A stretch of 5,054 nucleotides of DNA, taken from NCBI GenBank assembly GCA_030147065.1, contig JASLAP010000699.1, forward strand, positions 1 through 5,054. Direction: 5' to 3'. The notes below the pieces were generated by a model, which was not told the origin of the DNA, ran no database searches, and saw only the letters and a program-made list of their open reading frames with translations. Of the stretch, positions 1 to 5,054 are shown piece after piece. Both the position numbers and the translations under genes were made by a program. This DNA is from Pseudonocardia sp. (GTDB taxonomy: Bacteria > Actinomycetota > Actinomycetes > Mycobacteriales > Pseudonocardiaceae). Numbering within the stretch: the first letter of the stretch is position 1; every line of letters begins with the position of its first letter.

Positions 1-1302
1 GGCAGCACCGGCGGCGGCGACCCGTACTACCCGGCCGCCGGCAACAGCGGCTACGACGTCGAGCACTACGACCTCGACCTGGACTACACCCCCGCGACCC
101 GGGCGTTGACCGCCCGCGCGGTCGTCGAGGCCACCGCGACCGACACCCTGCGCAGCTTCAGCCTCGACCTGCGCGACCTCGACGTCTCCGCGGTCACCGT
201 GGACGGCGAACCGGCCGCGTTCGCCCACGACGCCGGCGAACTGGTGATCACCCCGGCCGAACCGGTGGCCGACGGCGCCGGGTTCGAGGTCGACGTGGCC
301 TACGGCGGCACCACCGGACAGCCGGCAGACCCGACCGGTGCGCTGTACGGGTGGGTGTCGTTCGACGACGGCGCGTTCGTGGCCAACGAGCCGGACGGCG
401 CGTCGACCTGGTACCCGGTCAACGACGTCCCGCACGACAAGGCCACCTACGCCTTCACCGTCACGGTGCCCGACGGCACGGTGGCCGTGGCCAACGGCGA
501 CCTGGAGTCGCAGGAGAGCGCCGACGGCCGCACGACCTTCCGCTGGGTGGCCGACGACCCGCAGGCCAGCTACCTGTCCATGGCGGCCACCGGCAACTAC
601 GTCCTCACCGAGGACACCGGGCCGGACGGGCTGCCGATCGTCAACGCCGTCGACGCCGACCTGGACCAGGCCGCCGCGGCCGCCGTGCTCGCCCGGCAGC
701 CGGCGATGATCGAGTTCTTCACCGGCGTGTTCGGGCCCTACCCGTACGGCTCGTTCGGCGCCGTGGTCGACGACGACGAGGACCCCGGCTACGCGCTGGA
801 GAACCAGACCCGGCCGATCTACTCCGGCGTCCCGGACGAGAGCACCGTCGCCCATGAGCTGGCCCACCAGTGGGTCGGCAACAAGATCACTCCGCGGCTG
901 TGGCGCGACATCTGGCTCAACGAGGGCTTCGCCACCTACGCGGAGTGGCTGTGGGCCGAGGCGAACGGCGGCCCCACCCCGCAGCAGCAGTTCGACGAGG
1001 TCTTCGCGACCCCGGCCGAGGACGAGCTGTGGACGGTGCCGCCGGGCGACCCGGGCCCGGCGGCCCTGTTCGACGCCGCGGTCTACAACCGCGGCGCGAT
1101 GACCCTGCAGGCGCTGCGGGTGACGATCGGCGACGCCGCGTTCGCCGAGGTGCTGCGCCGGTGGGCCGGCGGCGACCAGGACGTCCCGGTCGCCACCGCG
1201 GACTTCGTCGCGCTGGCCGAGGACGTCTCCGGCGAGGACCTCGACGCCCTGTTCCAGACCTGGCTCTACACCCCGGCCAAGCCCCCCGCCCCCAACCCCT
1301 GA
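1..1302 (+). CDS. M1-family zinc metallopeptidase (secreted aminopeptidase type), 5' end cut by window edge
   Basis: The frame is open from base 1, so the start and any signal peptide lie upstream; the TTG at 106 is internal to an N-terminal M1 strand region (DVEHYDLDLDY just before it). Counting visible residues from base 1, the zinc site is complete: H285-E286-L-A-H289, with the third ligand E308 in NEGFATYAEW, the expected 18-residue spacing. A substrate-binding GxMEN-like motif is present as YALEN (264-268). The catalytic tyrosine is probably Y362 in VYNRGAM, where most relatives have YxKG, so Lys is replaced by Arg. The protein ends in a short helical region and a Pro-rich tail. It lacks the large C-terminal domain of PepN/ERAP enzymes, which fits the short (~450-residue) actinobacterial form. 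By family knowledge it removes N-terminal amino acids from peptides. The Gly/Ser-rich start followed by DPYYP resembles the mature end of exported homologues, so export is inferred, not seen. Its stop lies 3 bp from the stop of a convergent gene remnant. Confidence 0.93.
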   Translation, partial: GSTGGGDPYYPAAGNSGYDVEHYDLDLDYTPATRALTARAVVEATATDTLRSFSLDLRDLDVSAVTVDGEPAAFAHDAGELVITPAEPVADGAGFEVDVAYGGTTGQPADPTGALYGWVSFDDGAFVANEPDGASTWYPVNDVPHDKATYAFTVTVPDGTVAVANGDLESQESADGRTTFRWVADDPQASYLSMAATGNYVLTEDTGPDGLPIVNAVDADLDQAAAAAVLARQPAMIEFFTGVFGPYPYGSFGAVVDDDEDPGYALENQTRPIYSGVPDESTVAHELAHQWVGNKITPRLWRDIWLNEGFATYAEWLWAEANGGPTPQQQFDEVFATPAEDELWTVPPGDPGPAALFDAAVYNRGAMTLQALRVTIGDAAFAEVLRRWAGGDQDVPVATADFVALAEDVSGEDLDALFQTWLYTPAKPPAPNP

Positions 1303-1305
1303 CCG

Positions 1306-1380
1306 TCAGCGGTGGGCCAGGGCGGCGGCGAGGACGTCGGGGTCGGTCAGGTAGACCTCGTGGTCGAGGCCGCGCCGCGC
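1306..1380 (-). pseudogene. C-terminal fragment of an unidentified minus-strand gene
   Basis: Read on the minus strand, the last ~25 codons encode RRGLDHEVYLTDPDVLAAALAHR and then TGA (complement of 1306-1308). All of these codons end in G or C, mostly C, as in the intact genes here. The plus-strand reading of the same bases uses GGT and GTA, which are rare in this window. The peptide looks like a real protein end (strand, turn, amphipathic helix). Upstream of about 1380 the minus frame stays open to an ATG at 1650, but its translation there is only the antisense of a TetR-like sequence, so the body of the gene is missing. The HEVYLTDP stretch faintly resembles the HEIYLSDP motif of GyrI-like effector-binding proteins. 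That match is too short to name a function. It probably was the divergent partner, and perhaps target, of the adjacent TetR gene. Confidence 0.5.
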
Positions 1381-1707
1381 GCCTACCCGGTCTTCGCGGT
1401 GGTGTTCGCCGCCGCGGACGCCGACCCGCAGATCGCCGCCGTCGCCCGGACCATCGACGACCAGCGGTTCGTCGGCGCCGGTTACCTGGCCGACGCCCTG
1501 GCCCGCCACCTCGACGACGGCAGCCGGCGCCGCGACGAGCTGCGCGACGTGCTGTGGGCCGCCACCTCGCTGCACCTGTACGGCCAGCTCGTCGTCCAAC
1601 GCGGGTGGCCGGTGCGCCGCTACGGCGACTGGGTCGCCCACCTGGTGCACGCTTCCCTGTCGATGCCGGCATCTGCGTCGGCCCCTCCGCCCTCACCCTC
1701 CCCGTAG
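1312..1707 (+). pseudogene. TetR-family regulator remnant (C-terminal ligand-binding domain only)
   Basis: The open frame runs from a GTG at 1312, but TetR-like sequence begins only near 1384, at AYPVFAVVFAAADADPQIAAV. It continues through RRDELRDVLWAATSLHLYGQL and VVQRGWPVRRYGDWVAHL. The pattern D-V-L-W-A-x-T-S-x-x-x-Y, a few residues, then V-x-R-G-W-x-x-x-x-Y-x-x-W is typical of the last helices of actinobacterial TetR regulators. The N-terminal helix-turn-helix DNA-binding domain (~50 residues) and the first ligand-domain helices are absent. In their place lies the end of a minus-strand gene. After about 1650 the codons lose their G/C ending bias (GCT, GCA, TCT, CCT, TCA) and encode a Ser/Pro/Ala tail, so the original C-terminus may also be lost or read through. 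No ribosome binding site is evident before 1312. It should not bind DNA as a normal TetR protein. If translated at all, the product is probably non-functional. Confidence 0.72.
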
Positions 1708-1718
1708 CACCCGACCCC

Positions 1719-1724
1719 GAGGAG
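1719..1724 (+). promoter_or_regulatory. Ribosome binding site GAGGAG for the cyclodeaminase-family gene
   Basis: GAGGAG lies 5 bp before the GTG at 1730, a good Shine-Dalgarno match that fixes this start. The preceding stretch, about 1682-1703, is almost purely pyrimidine and holds no clear -10 or -35 box. Confidence 0.75.
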
Positions 1725-1729
1725 CACCC

Positions 1730-2677
1730 GTGCCCGAACTCGTCGTCCTCACCCGCGCGGACGTGGAGTCCCTGCTCGACATCGACGCCCTGCTGCCCGC
1801 GCTGGGCGAGGCGTTCCAGCAGCTCAGCAAGGGCGCGGCGAGCGCCCCGCCGCGGGTCGGCGTGTACACCGCGACCGGCGCGCTGGCCGCCATGCCCGCC
1901 TACGTGCCCGGCACCGCGCTGAGCACCAAGCTGGTCGCGGTCAACCCGGCCAATCCCGGCCGCGGGTTGCCCTCGCACCAGGCGATGATCGTGGTGTTCG
2001 ACGAGGAGACCGGCACCGCGCTGGCATTGATGGACGGCACGCACATCACCGCCGCCCGCACCGGGGCGTCCGCCGCCGTCGCGGCCGACGCGGTGGCCCG
2101 GCCGGACGCCCGGGTGCTGGCGATCCTCGGCGCCGGGGTCCAGGGCCGCTCGCACCTGGCGGCCTTCCCGCGGGTCCGGGACTTCACCGAGATCCGGATC
2201 GCCTCCCGCACCGCTGCGCACGCCGAGGAGCTCGCCGCGCAGCACCCCGCGGCGACGGCGGTCGGGTCGTTCGAGGAGGCGGTCGCCGGAGCCGACGTCG
2301 TGTGCTGCTGCACCGACGCCCGGGAGCCGGTGCTGCGGGCGTCCTGGCTGGCCCCGGGGGCGCACGTCAGCTCGGTCGGCGGCACCTTCGGCCCGGAGCT
2401 GGACCCCGCGGTGGTCGCCGCCGGCCGGGTGTTCGTCGAGTGGCGGGGTGCGGCGGAGAACGCCCCGCCGGCCGGGGCGCACGAGCTGCAGGGCCTCGAC
2501 CCGGCCACGGTGACCGAGGTCGGCGAGGTGCTGTCCGGCACCCGCCCCGGGCGCGCCTCGGCCACCGAGATCACCGTCTACAAGTCCACCGGGCACGCCG
2601 TCGAGGACGCCGCGGCCGCCCGGCTCGTCCTGGACCGGGCCCGCCGGACCGGCCGGGGCACCCGCCTGACGCTCTGA
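1730..2677 (+). CDS. Ornithine cyclodeaminase / mu-crystallin family oxidoreductase
   Basis: This complete 315-residue protein starts at GTG, and its length is normal for the family. Substrate-site residues are recognisable by position: R42 (PPRVGVY), K67 (LSTKLVAVNP) and R110 (THITAARTGA). These correspond to Arg45, Lys69 and Arg112 of Pseudomonas putida ornithine cyclodeaminase. The NAD(P)-binding Rossmann fold follows, with GAGVQG at 134-139. The C-terminal family signature is EITVYKSTGHAVEDAAAA (280-297). The family includes ornithine and lysine cyclodeaminases, alanine dehydrogenases, ketimine reductases and SbnB-type synthases, all using a bound or soluble nicotinamide cofactor in the cytoplasm. 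Where true ornithine cyclodeaminases have the catalytic GGD (Asp228), this protein has GGT (T219). Ornithine cyclisation is therefore unlikely, and a dehydrogenase, imine reductase or uncharacterised role fits better. Three consecutive cysteines (192-194) follow the second Rossmann half. No partner gene indicates the substrate. Family assignment is firm; substrate is unknown. Confidence 0.92.
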   Translation: MPELVVLTRADVESLLDIDALLPALGEAFQQLSKGAASAPPRVGVYTATGALAAMPAYVPGTALSTKLVAVNPANPGRGLPSHQAMIVVFDEETGTALALMDGTHITAARTGASAAVAADAVARPDARVLAILGAGVQGRSHLAAFPRVRDFTEIRIASRTAAHAEELAAQHPAATAVGSFEEAVAGADVVCCCTDAREPVLRASWLAPGAHVSSVGGTFGPELDPAVVAAGRVFVEWRGAAENAPPAGAHELQGLDPATVTEVGEVLSGTRPGRASATEITVYKSTGHAVEDAAAARLVLDRARRTGRGTRLTL

Positions 2678-2701
2678 ACGCCGGCGCGACGGCACCGCGG
2701 A

Positions 2702-2718
2702 TAGGGCGATCGGCCCTA
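2702..2718. repeat. Perfect inverted repeat TAGGGC-N5-GCCCTA
   Basis: Six-base arms at 2702-2707 and 2713-2718 flank GATCG. A second small hairpin follows (CGGTC at 2723-2727 with GACCG at 2731-2735). They lie 24 bp after the cyclodeaminase-family stop and before the small protein start. With no T-tract, this could be a weak terminator or an operator palindrome; the sequence does not decide. Confidence 0.45.
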
Positions 2719-2751
2719 CCGCCGGTCGCCGACCGCCTGCATGCTGCTCGG

Positions 2752-3030
2752 ATGCTGTTCCTCGGCCGCGGGACCGACGAGGGGATCCGCGAGCACGCAG
2801 GCTACCTCGCCGGTCGCTACCCCGACGGCACGCTCTCCGACAGCTGGACCGACGTCACCCGCCGCACCCCCGGCACCTTCACCGCGTTCGTGGCGGTGTG
2901 CGGGTGCGGCTGGCGCGGGGCGGCCCGCCCGCCGACCGACGCCGGCGCCCGCCGGTCGCAGCGCGAGTGGACCCGCGAGCACCTGCTGCACGTCGTCCCG
3001 ACCCGGCACGTCCGCTCCGGGCAGCGGTGA
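2752..3030 (+). CDS. Small uncharacterised protein with CGCGW motif (92 residues)
   Basis: ATG at 2752 opens a 92-residue frame ending in TGA at 3030. It is the only common start codon in this frame after the preceding gene's stop. No clear Shine-Dalgarno precedes it, so leaderless translation is possible. The sequence looks genuine rather than a GC shadow: a mixed N-terminal half (GYLAGRYPDGTLSDSWTDVTR), then a hydrophobic strand (FTAFVAVCGCGWRG, Cys50 and Cys52), then PPTDAGARRSQREWTREHLLHV. The pattern C-x-C-G-W-R-G, then T-x-x-G, then W-x-x-H resembles small actinobacterial proteins of unknown function. From memory I cannot give a family name. Cys50, Cys52 and His77 could bind a metal, but a four-ligand zinc site is not evident. 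There is no signal peptide or membrane segment. It lies 74 bp after the cyclodeaminase-family gene and 83 bp before zwf, in the same direction. Function is unknown. Confidence 0.62.
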   Translation: MLFLGRGTDEGIREHAGYLAGRYPDGTLSDSWTDVTRRTPGTFTAFVAVCGCGWRGAARPPTDAGARRSQREWTREHLLHVVPTRHVRSGQR

Positions 3031-3052
3031 CGCCCCGGTGACGATCCGGTGA
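3025..3052. repeat. Three CGGTGA direct repeats at 11-bp spacing, candidate regulator site upstream of zwf
   Basis: CGGTGA occurs at 3025-3030, 3036-3041 and 3047-3052, each separated by exactly 5 bp, so the period is 11 bp (about one helical turn). The last two share a preceding C. On the minus strand the units read TCACCG-N5-TCACCG-N5-TCACCG. This layout recalls sites of OmpR/PhoP-type response regulators in actinobacteria (11-bp units with a TCAC core). The first unit overlaps the stop codon of the small protein gene. Binding is inferred only. Confidence 0.45.
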
Positions 3053-3065
3053 GATCCACCCGTCC

Positions 3066-3078
3066 GGTCCCGCGGACC
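3066..3078. repeat. Short inverted repeat GGTCC-CGC-GGACC before zwf
   Basis: Five-base GC-rich arms with a 3-bp centre lie 35 bp before the preferred zwf start. It could be a leader hairpin or the end of a weak terminator for the upstream gene. No T-tract follows. Such short arms are common in DNA of this GC content, so weight is low. Confidence 0.25.
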
Positions 3079-3113
3079 CGTGCGCGGTCGTCGCCCGAGT
3101 GGGACCATGCGGC

Positions 3114-4622
3114 GTGCTCAACTACCCGCCGCAGACGATCGCGTACCCGGCACCCGGCTCCCGGCCGTACCGGCACGGCCCGGAGAGCATCCCCCCGCAC
3201 GTGGTCGTCCTGTTCGGCGCGACCGGCGACCTGGCCCGCCGCAAGCTGCTGCCCGGCCTGGCCCGGTTGGCCACCTCCGCGCTGACCCCGCAGGTCATGG
3301 TGGTCGGCACGTCGTTGGAGGACATGAGCGACGACGAGTTCCGCGAGTTCGCCCAGCGGGCGGTGTCGGAGTTCGCCAAGCACAAGCTGACCGACGAGCA
3401 GTGGAACCGGTTCGCCCAGACCCTGCGCTACGTGCCCAGCTCGGCCGGGCCGGAGGTGCTGGCCGAGGCCGTCGCCGCGGCCGAGGAGCAGCTCGGAACC
3501 GGCGTCTGCCGGCTGCACTACCTGTCGGTCCCGCCCAAGGCCGCGCGCGACGTCATCACCATGCTGCACGACGCGAAGCTGGTCGAGAACGCGCGGGTGG
3601 TGATGGAGAAGCCGTTCGGCACCGACCTGGCCAGCGCGCTGGAGCTCAACCGGTTCGTCCACCAGACCTTCGACGAGAGCCAGATCTTCCGGATCGACCA
3701 CTTCCTGGGCAAGGAGGCGGCGCTGAACGTGCTGGCGCTGCGCTTCGCCAACGGGCTGTTCGAGCCGATCTGGAACCGCAACTTCATCGACCACGTGCAG
3801 ATCGACGTGCCGGAGACCCTGGGCCTGGAGACACGGGCGGAGTTCTACGAGCAGACCGGTGCCTTCCGCGACATGGTGGTCACGCACCTCTTCCAGGTGC
3901 TCGCCTTCGTCGCGATGGAGGCCCCGACGTCCTTGGAGCAGGGCCCCATCGGCGAGGAGAAGGCCAAGGTCTTCCGCAGCATGCGACCGATCGACACCAG
4001 CCACGTGGTGCGGGGGCAGTACGTCGGCTACCGGGAGGTCGACGGGGTCGCCGACGAGTCCGACACGGAGACGTTCGTGGCGCTCAAGGTGGAGATCGAC
4101 AACTGGCGCTGGGCCGGGGTGCCGTTCTACCTGCGCACGGGCAAGAAGATGGCCGAGGGAGCGAGGATCATCTCCATCGCCTTCAAGGAGCCGCCGCGCA
4201 CGATGTTCCCCCACGGGTCCGGCGTCGGGCTGCACGGGCCCGACCACCTCACCTTCGACCTGGCCGACGAGGGCCGGATGTCCCTGTCCTTCTACGGCAA
4301 GCGGCCCGGCACCGGCCTGAAGCTGGACAAGGTCTCGATGCAGTTCGCGATGCACGAGAGCAGGAGGTCGGGCCAGTTCCTCGAGGCCTACGAGCGCCTC
4401 ATCCACGACGCGCTACGGGGCGACCGCACGCTGTTCTCGGCTGCGGTGGGCATCGAGACGTTGTGGGAGCTCTCCACCCCTCTGCTGGAGGACCCGCCGC
4501 CGGTGCGGAGCTATCGCGAGGGGACGTGGGGGCCGAACCAGATCCACCAGCTGATCGCGCCCGCGGCGTGGCGGTTGCCGTTCGAGCGCACCTGGCGCGA
4601 CCCCGACGACATGGACCACTGA
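3114..4622 (+). CDS. zwf: Glucose-6-phosphate 1-dehydrogenase
   Basis: This cytoplasmic enzyme oxidises glucose 6-phosphate to 6-phosphogluconolactone, normally with NADP+, as the first step of the oxidative pentose phosphate pathway. From GTG 3114 it has 502 residues, normal for the family. The N-terminal nucleotide-binding motif is GATGDLARRKL (35-45). EKPFG (165-169) follows, then the signature RIDHFLGKE (193-201) with active-site H196 and substrate-binding K200. The second catalytic histidine is H258 in GAFRDMVVTHL. These match His178, Lys183 and His240 of the Leuconostoc enzyme. The C-terminal domain is intact (FYLRTGKKM, PFERTWRDPDD). Start choice: GGGA at 3101-3104 sits 9 bp before GTG 3114. 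An in-frame GTG at 3099 adds five residues but has no ribosome site. It lacks the tkt-tal-opcA neighbours common in actinobacteria, so it may be a second, stand-alone copy. Phased repeats lie 62-90 bp upstream. Confidence 0.96.
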   Translation: MLNYPPQTIAYPAPGSRPYRHGPESIPPHVVVLFGATGDLARRKLLPGLARLATSALTPQVMVVGTSLEDMSDDEFREFAQRAVSEFAKHKLTDEQWNRFAQTLRYVPSSAGPEVLAEAVAAAEEQLGTGVCRLHYLSVPPKAARDVITMLHDAKLVENARVVMEKPFGTDLASALELNRFVHQTFDESQIFRIDHFLGKEAALNVLALRFANGLFEPIWNRNFIDHVQIDVPETLGLETRAEFYEQTGAFRDMVVTHLFQVLAFVAMEAPTSLEQGPIGEEKAKVFRSMRPIDTSHVVRGQYVGYREVDGVADESDTETFVALKVEIDNWRWAGVPFYLRTGKKMAEGARIISIAFKEPPRTMFPHGSGVGLHGPDHLTFDLADEGRMSLSFYGKRPGTGLKLDKVSMQFAMHESRRSGQFLEAYERLIHDALRGDRTLFSAAVGIETLWELSTPLLEDPPPVRSYREGTWGPNQIHQLIAPAAWRLPFERTWRDPDDMDH

Positions 4623-4638
4623 CGAGCAGACGCGTCAG
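4619..4638. terminator. Candidate short bidirectional hairpin at the convergent zwf/transporter ends
   Basis: CTGACG (4619-4624) pairs with CGTCAG (4633-4638) across an 8-base loop. The arms contain the TGA stops of both convergent genes (4620-4622 plus strand; 4635-4637 minus strand). The stem is only 6 bp with no T-tract, so intrinsic termination would be weak. Part of the symmetry follows from two facing TGA codons. Confidence 0.35.
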
Positions 4639-5054
4639 GACGTTCTGGCGGAGGCCCGCTGGGCCGCCACGAGCACGACCAGCCCGGCCAGTGCGAGCGC
4701 CGCCCCCACCACCAGGGGCGACCGGAAGCCGTAGCCGGCGGAGATGACGAGCCCGCCGAGCCAGGCGCCCAGGGCGTTGCCGATGTTGAGGCTGGAGTGG
4801 CTCATGGCCGCCCCGGTGGCCTGGGCGTGGGGGGCTGCATCCATGAGCCGGGCCATGATGCCCAGCGCGAGCACGGACCCGACCACGGTGACGGAGAACG
4901 CGGCGACCAGGGCCCACCACCCCGTCGGGGCCAGCACGACGTAGAGCACCAGGGTGGCCGCCAGACCGACCGGGGCGCCGTACCGCGCCCTCTGCACCGA
5001 CCAGTCCACCAGTCGGCCGGCGACCATGTTCCCGACGACCATGCCGACGCCGAG
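4635..5054 (-). CDS. Major facilitator superfamily transporter, C-terminal half (5' end beyond the window)
   Basis: The minus-strand frame is open to the window edge, so the ATG at 5042 is internal; 139 residues are visible. About five membrane segments can be read (visible numbering): about 1-15, 28-43, 46-68, 89-107 and 112-131, consistent with helices 8-12 of a 12-helix transporter. GNMVAGRLVDW (8-18) resembles the loop motif of the second half (G-x-L-x-D). SSLNIGNALGAWLGGLVISAG (88-107) is characteristic of AraJ-like DHA1 sugar or drug/H+ antiporters, where the helix-11 region reads LNxGNALGAWLGG. The likely role is proton-driven export of a small molecule across the cytoplasmic membrane; the substrate cannot be told. 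It converges on zwf with 12 bp between stops, so it is a separate transcription unit whose promoter lies to the right of the window. Confidence 0.9.
   Translation of the reverse strand, partial: LGVGMVVGNMVAGRLVDWSVQRARYGAPVGLAATLVLYVVLAPTGWWALVAAFSVTVVGSVLALGIMARLMDAAPHAQATGAAMSHSSLNIGNALGAWLGGLVISAGYGFRSPLVVGAALALAGLVVLVAAQRASARTS

Noticed and set aside
106..108. TTG as the start of the M1 peptidase
   Set aside because: The frame continues upstream with peptidase-like sequence to base 1, and there is no ribosome binding site before 106.
1306..1650. A 114-codon minus-strand gene
   Set aside because: Only its last ~25 codons look like real protein; the rest is the antisense of the TetR remnant.
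1682..1703. Pyrimidine tract as a terminator T-tract or special leader element
   Set aside because: It is mostly C, not T, and has no adjoining stem; it is probably composition in a degraded intergenic stretch.
917..2695. A 592-codon open frame on the minus strand across the peptidase, remnant and cyclodeaminase-family genes
   Set aside because: It is antisense to well-supported genes and rich in Arg, Gly and Pro, as expected for an open shadow frame in very GC-rich DNA. No domain is recognisable.
2817..4406. A 529-codon minus-strand frame antisense to zwf
   Set aside because: Its composition (His, Leu, Val, Gly, Arg rich) follows from the zwf codons opposite it, and no family motif is present.
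3080..4747. A 555-codon plus-strand frame overlapping zwf in another frame
   Set aside because: The Arg/Ala/Pro-rich translation is a frame shadow; zwf motifs are intact in their own frame.
1..5054. CRISPR arrays, tRNA or rRNA genes, insertion sequences, prophage or defence genes
   Set aside because: I looked for repeat-spacer structure, conserved RNA sequences, transposase motifs and terminal repeats, and saw none.

Overview
The window is very GC-rich, and its reading frames end almost every codon in G or C. GTG starts are used and genes are tightly packed. This points to a high-GC actinomycete, possibly of the Pseudonocardiales or Geodermatophilales type, although the sequence alone does not fix the genus.

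Layout, left to right. (1) Positions 1-1302 hold the 3' part of a plus-strand gene for a probably secreted M1-family zinc aminopeptidase; its start lies outside the window. (2) Positions 1303-1729 hold no intact gene. They carry two broken gene ends fused back to back: the last ~25 codons of a minus-strand gene (1306 to about 1380), then the C-terminal ligand-binding part of a TetR-type regulator on the plus strand (about 1384-1650, open to 1707). Both lack their 5' parts. This is what an internal deletion through a divergently transcribed regulator/target pair would leave. (3) Positions 1730-2677 encode an ornithine cyclodeaminase/mu-crystallin family oxidoreductase with a good ribosome binding site. 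Its active site lacks the aspartate typical of true ornithine cyclodeaminases. (4) Positions 2752-3030 encode a 92-residue protein of unknown function with a Cys-Gly-Cys-Gly-Trp motif. (5) Positions 3114-4622 encode a complete glucose-6-phosphate dehydrogenase (zwf), the entry enzyme of the oxidative pentose phosphate pathway. The 83-bp gap before it has three CGGTGA direct repeats at exact 11-bp spacing. (6) Positions 4635-5054, minus strand, encode the C-terminal half of a major facilitator superfamily exporter, convergent with zwf across a 12-bp gap.

The genes do not form an obvious pathway. They look like separate chromosomal housekeeping and accessory genes, with local decay at 1303-1707. 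I see no CRISPR array, tRNA, rRNA, insertion sequence or phage gene, and nothing that justifies claiming a new system. The most useful second looks are the fused gene remnants, the helically phased repeats before zwf, and the altered active site of the cyclodeaminase-family protein.
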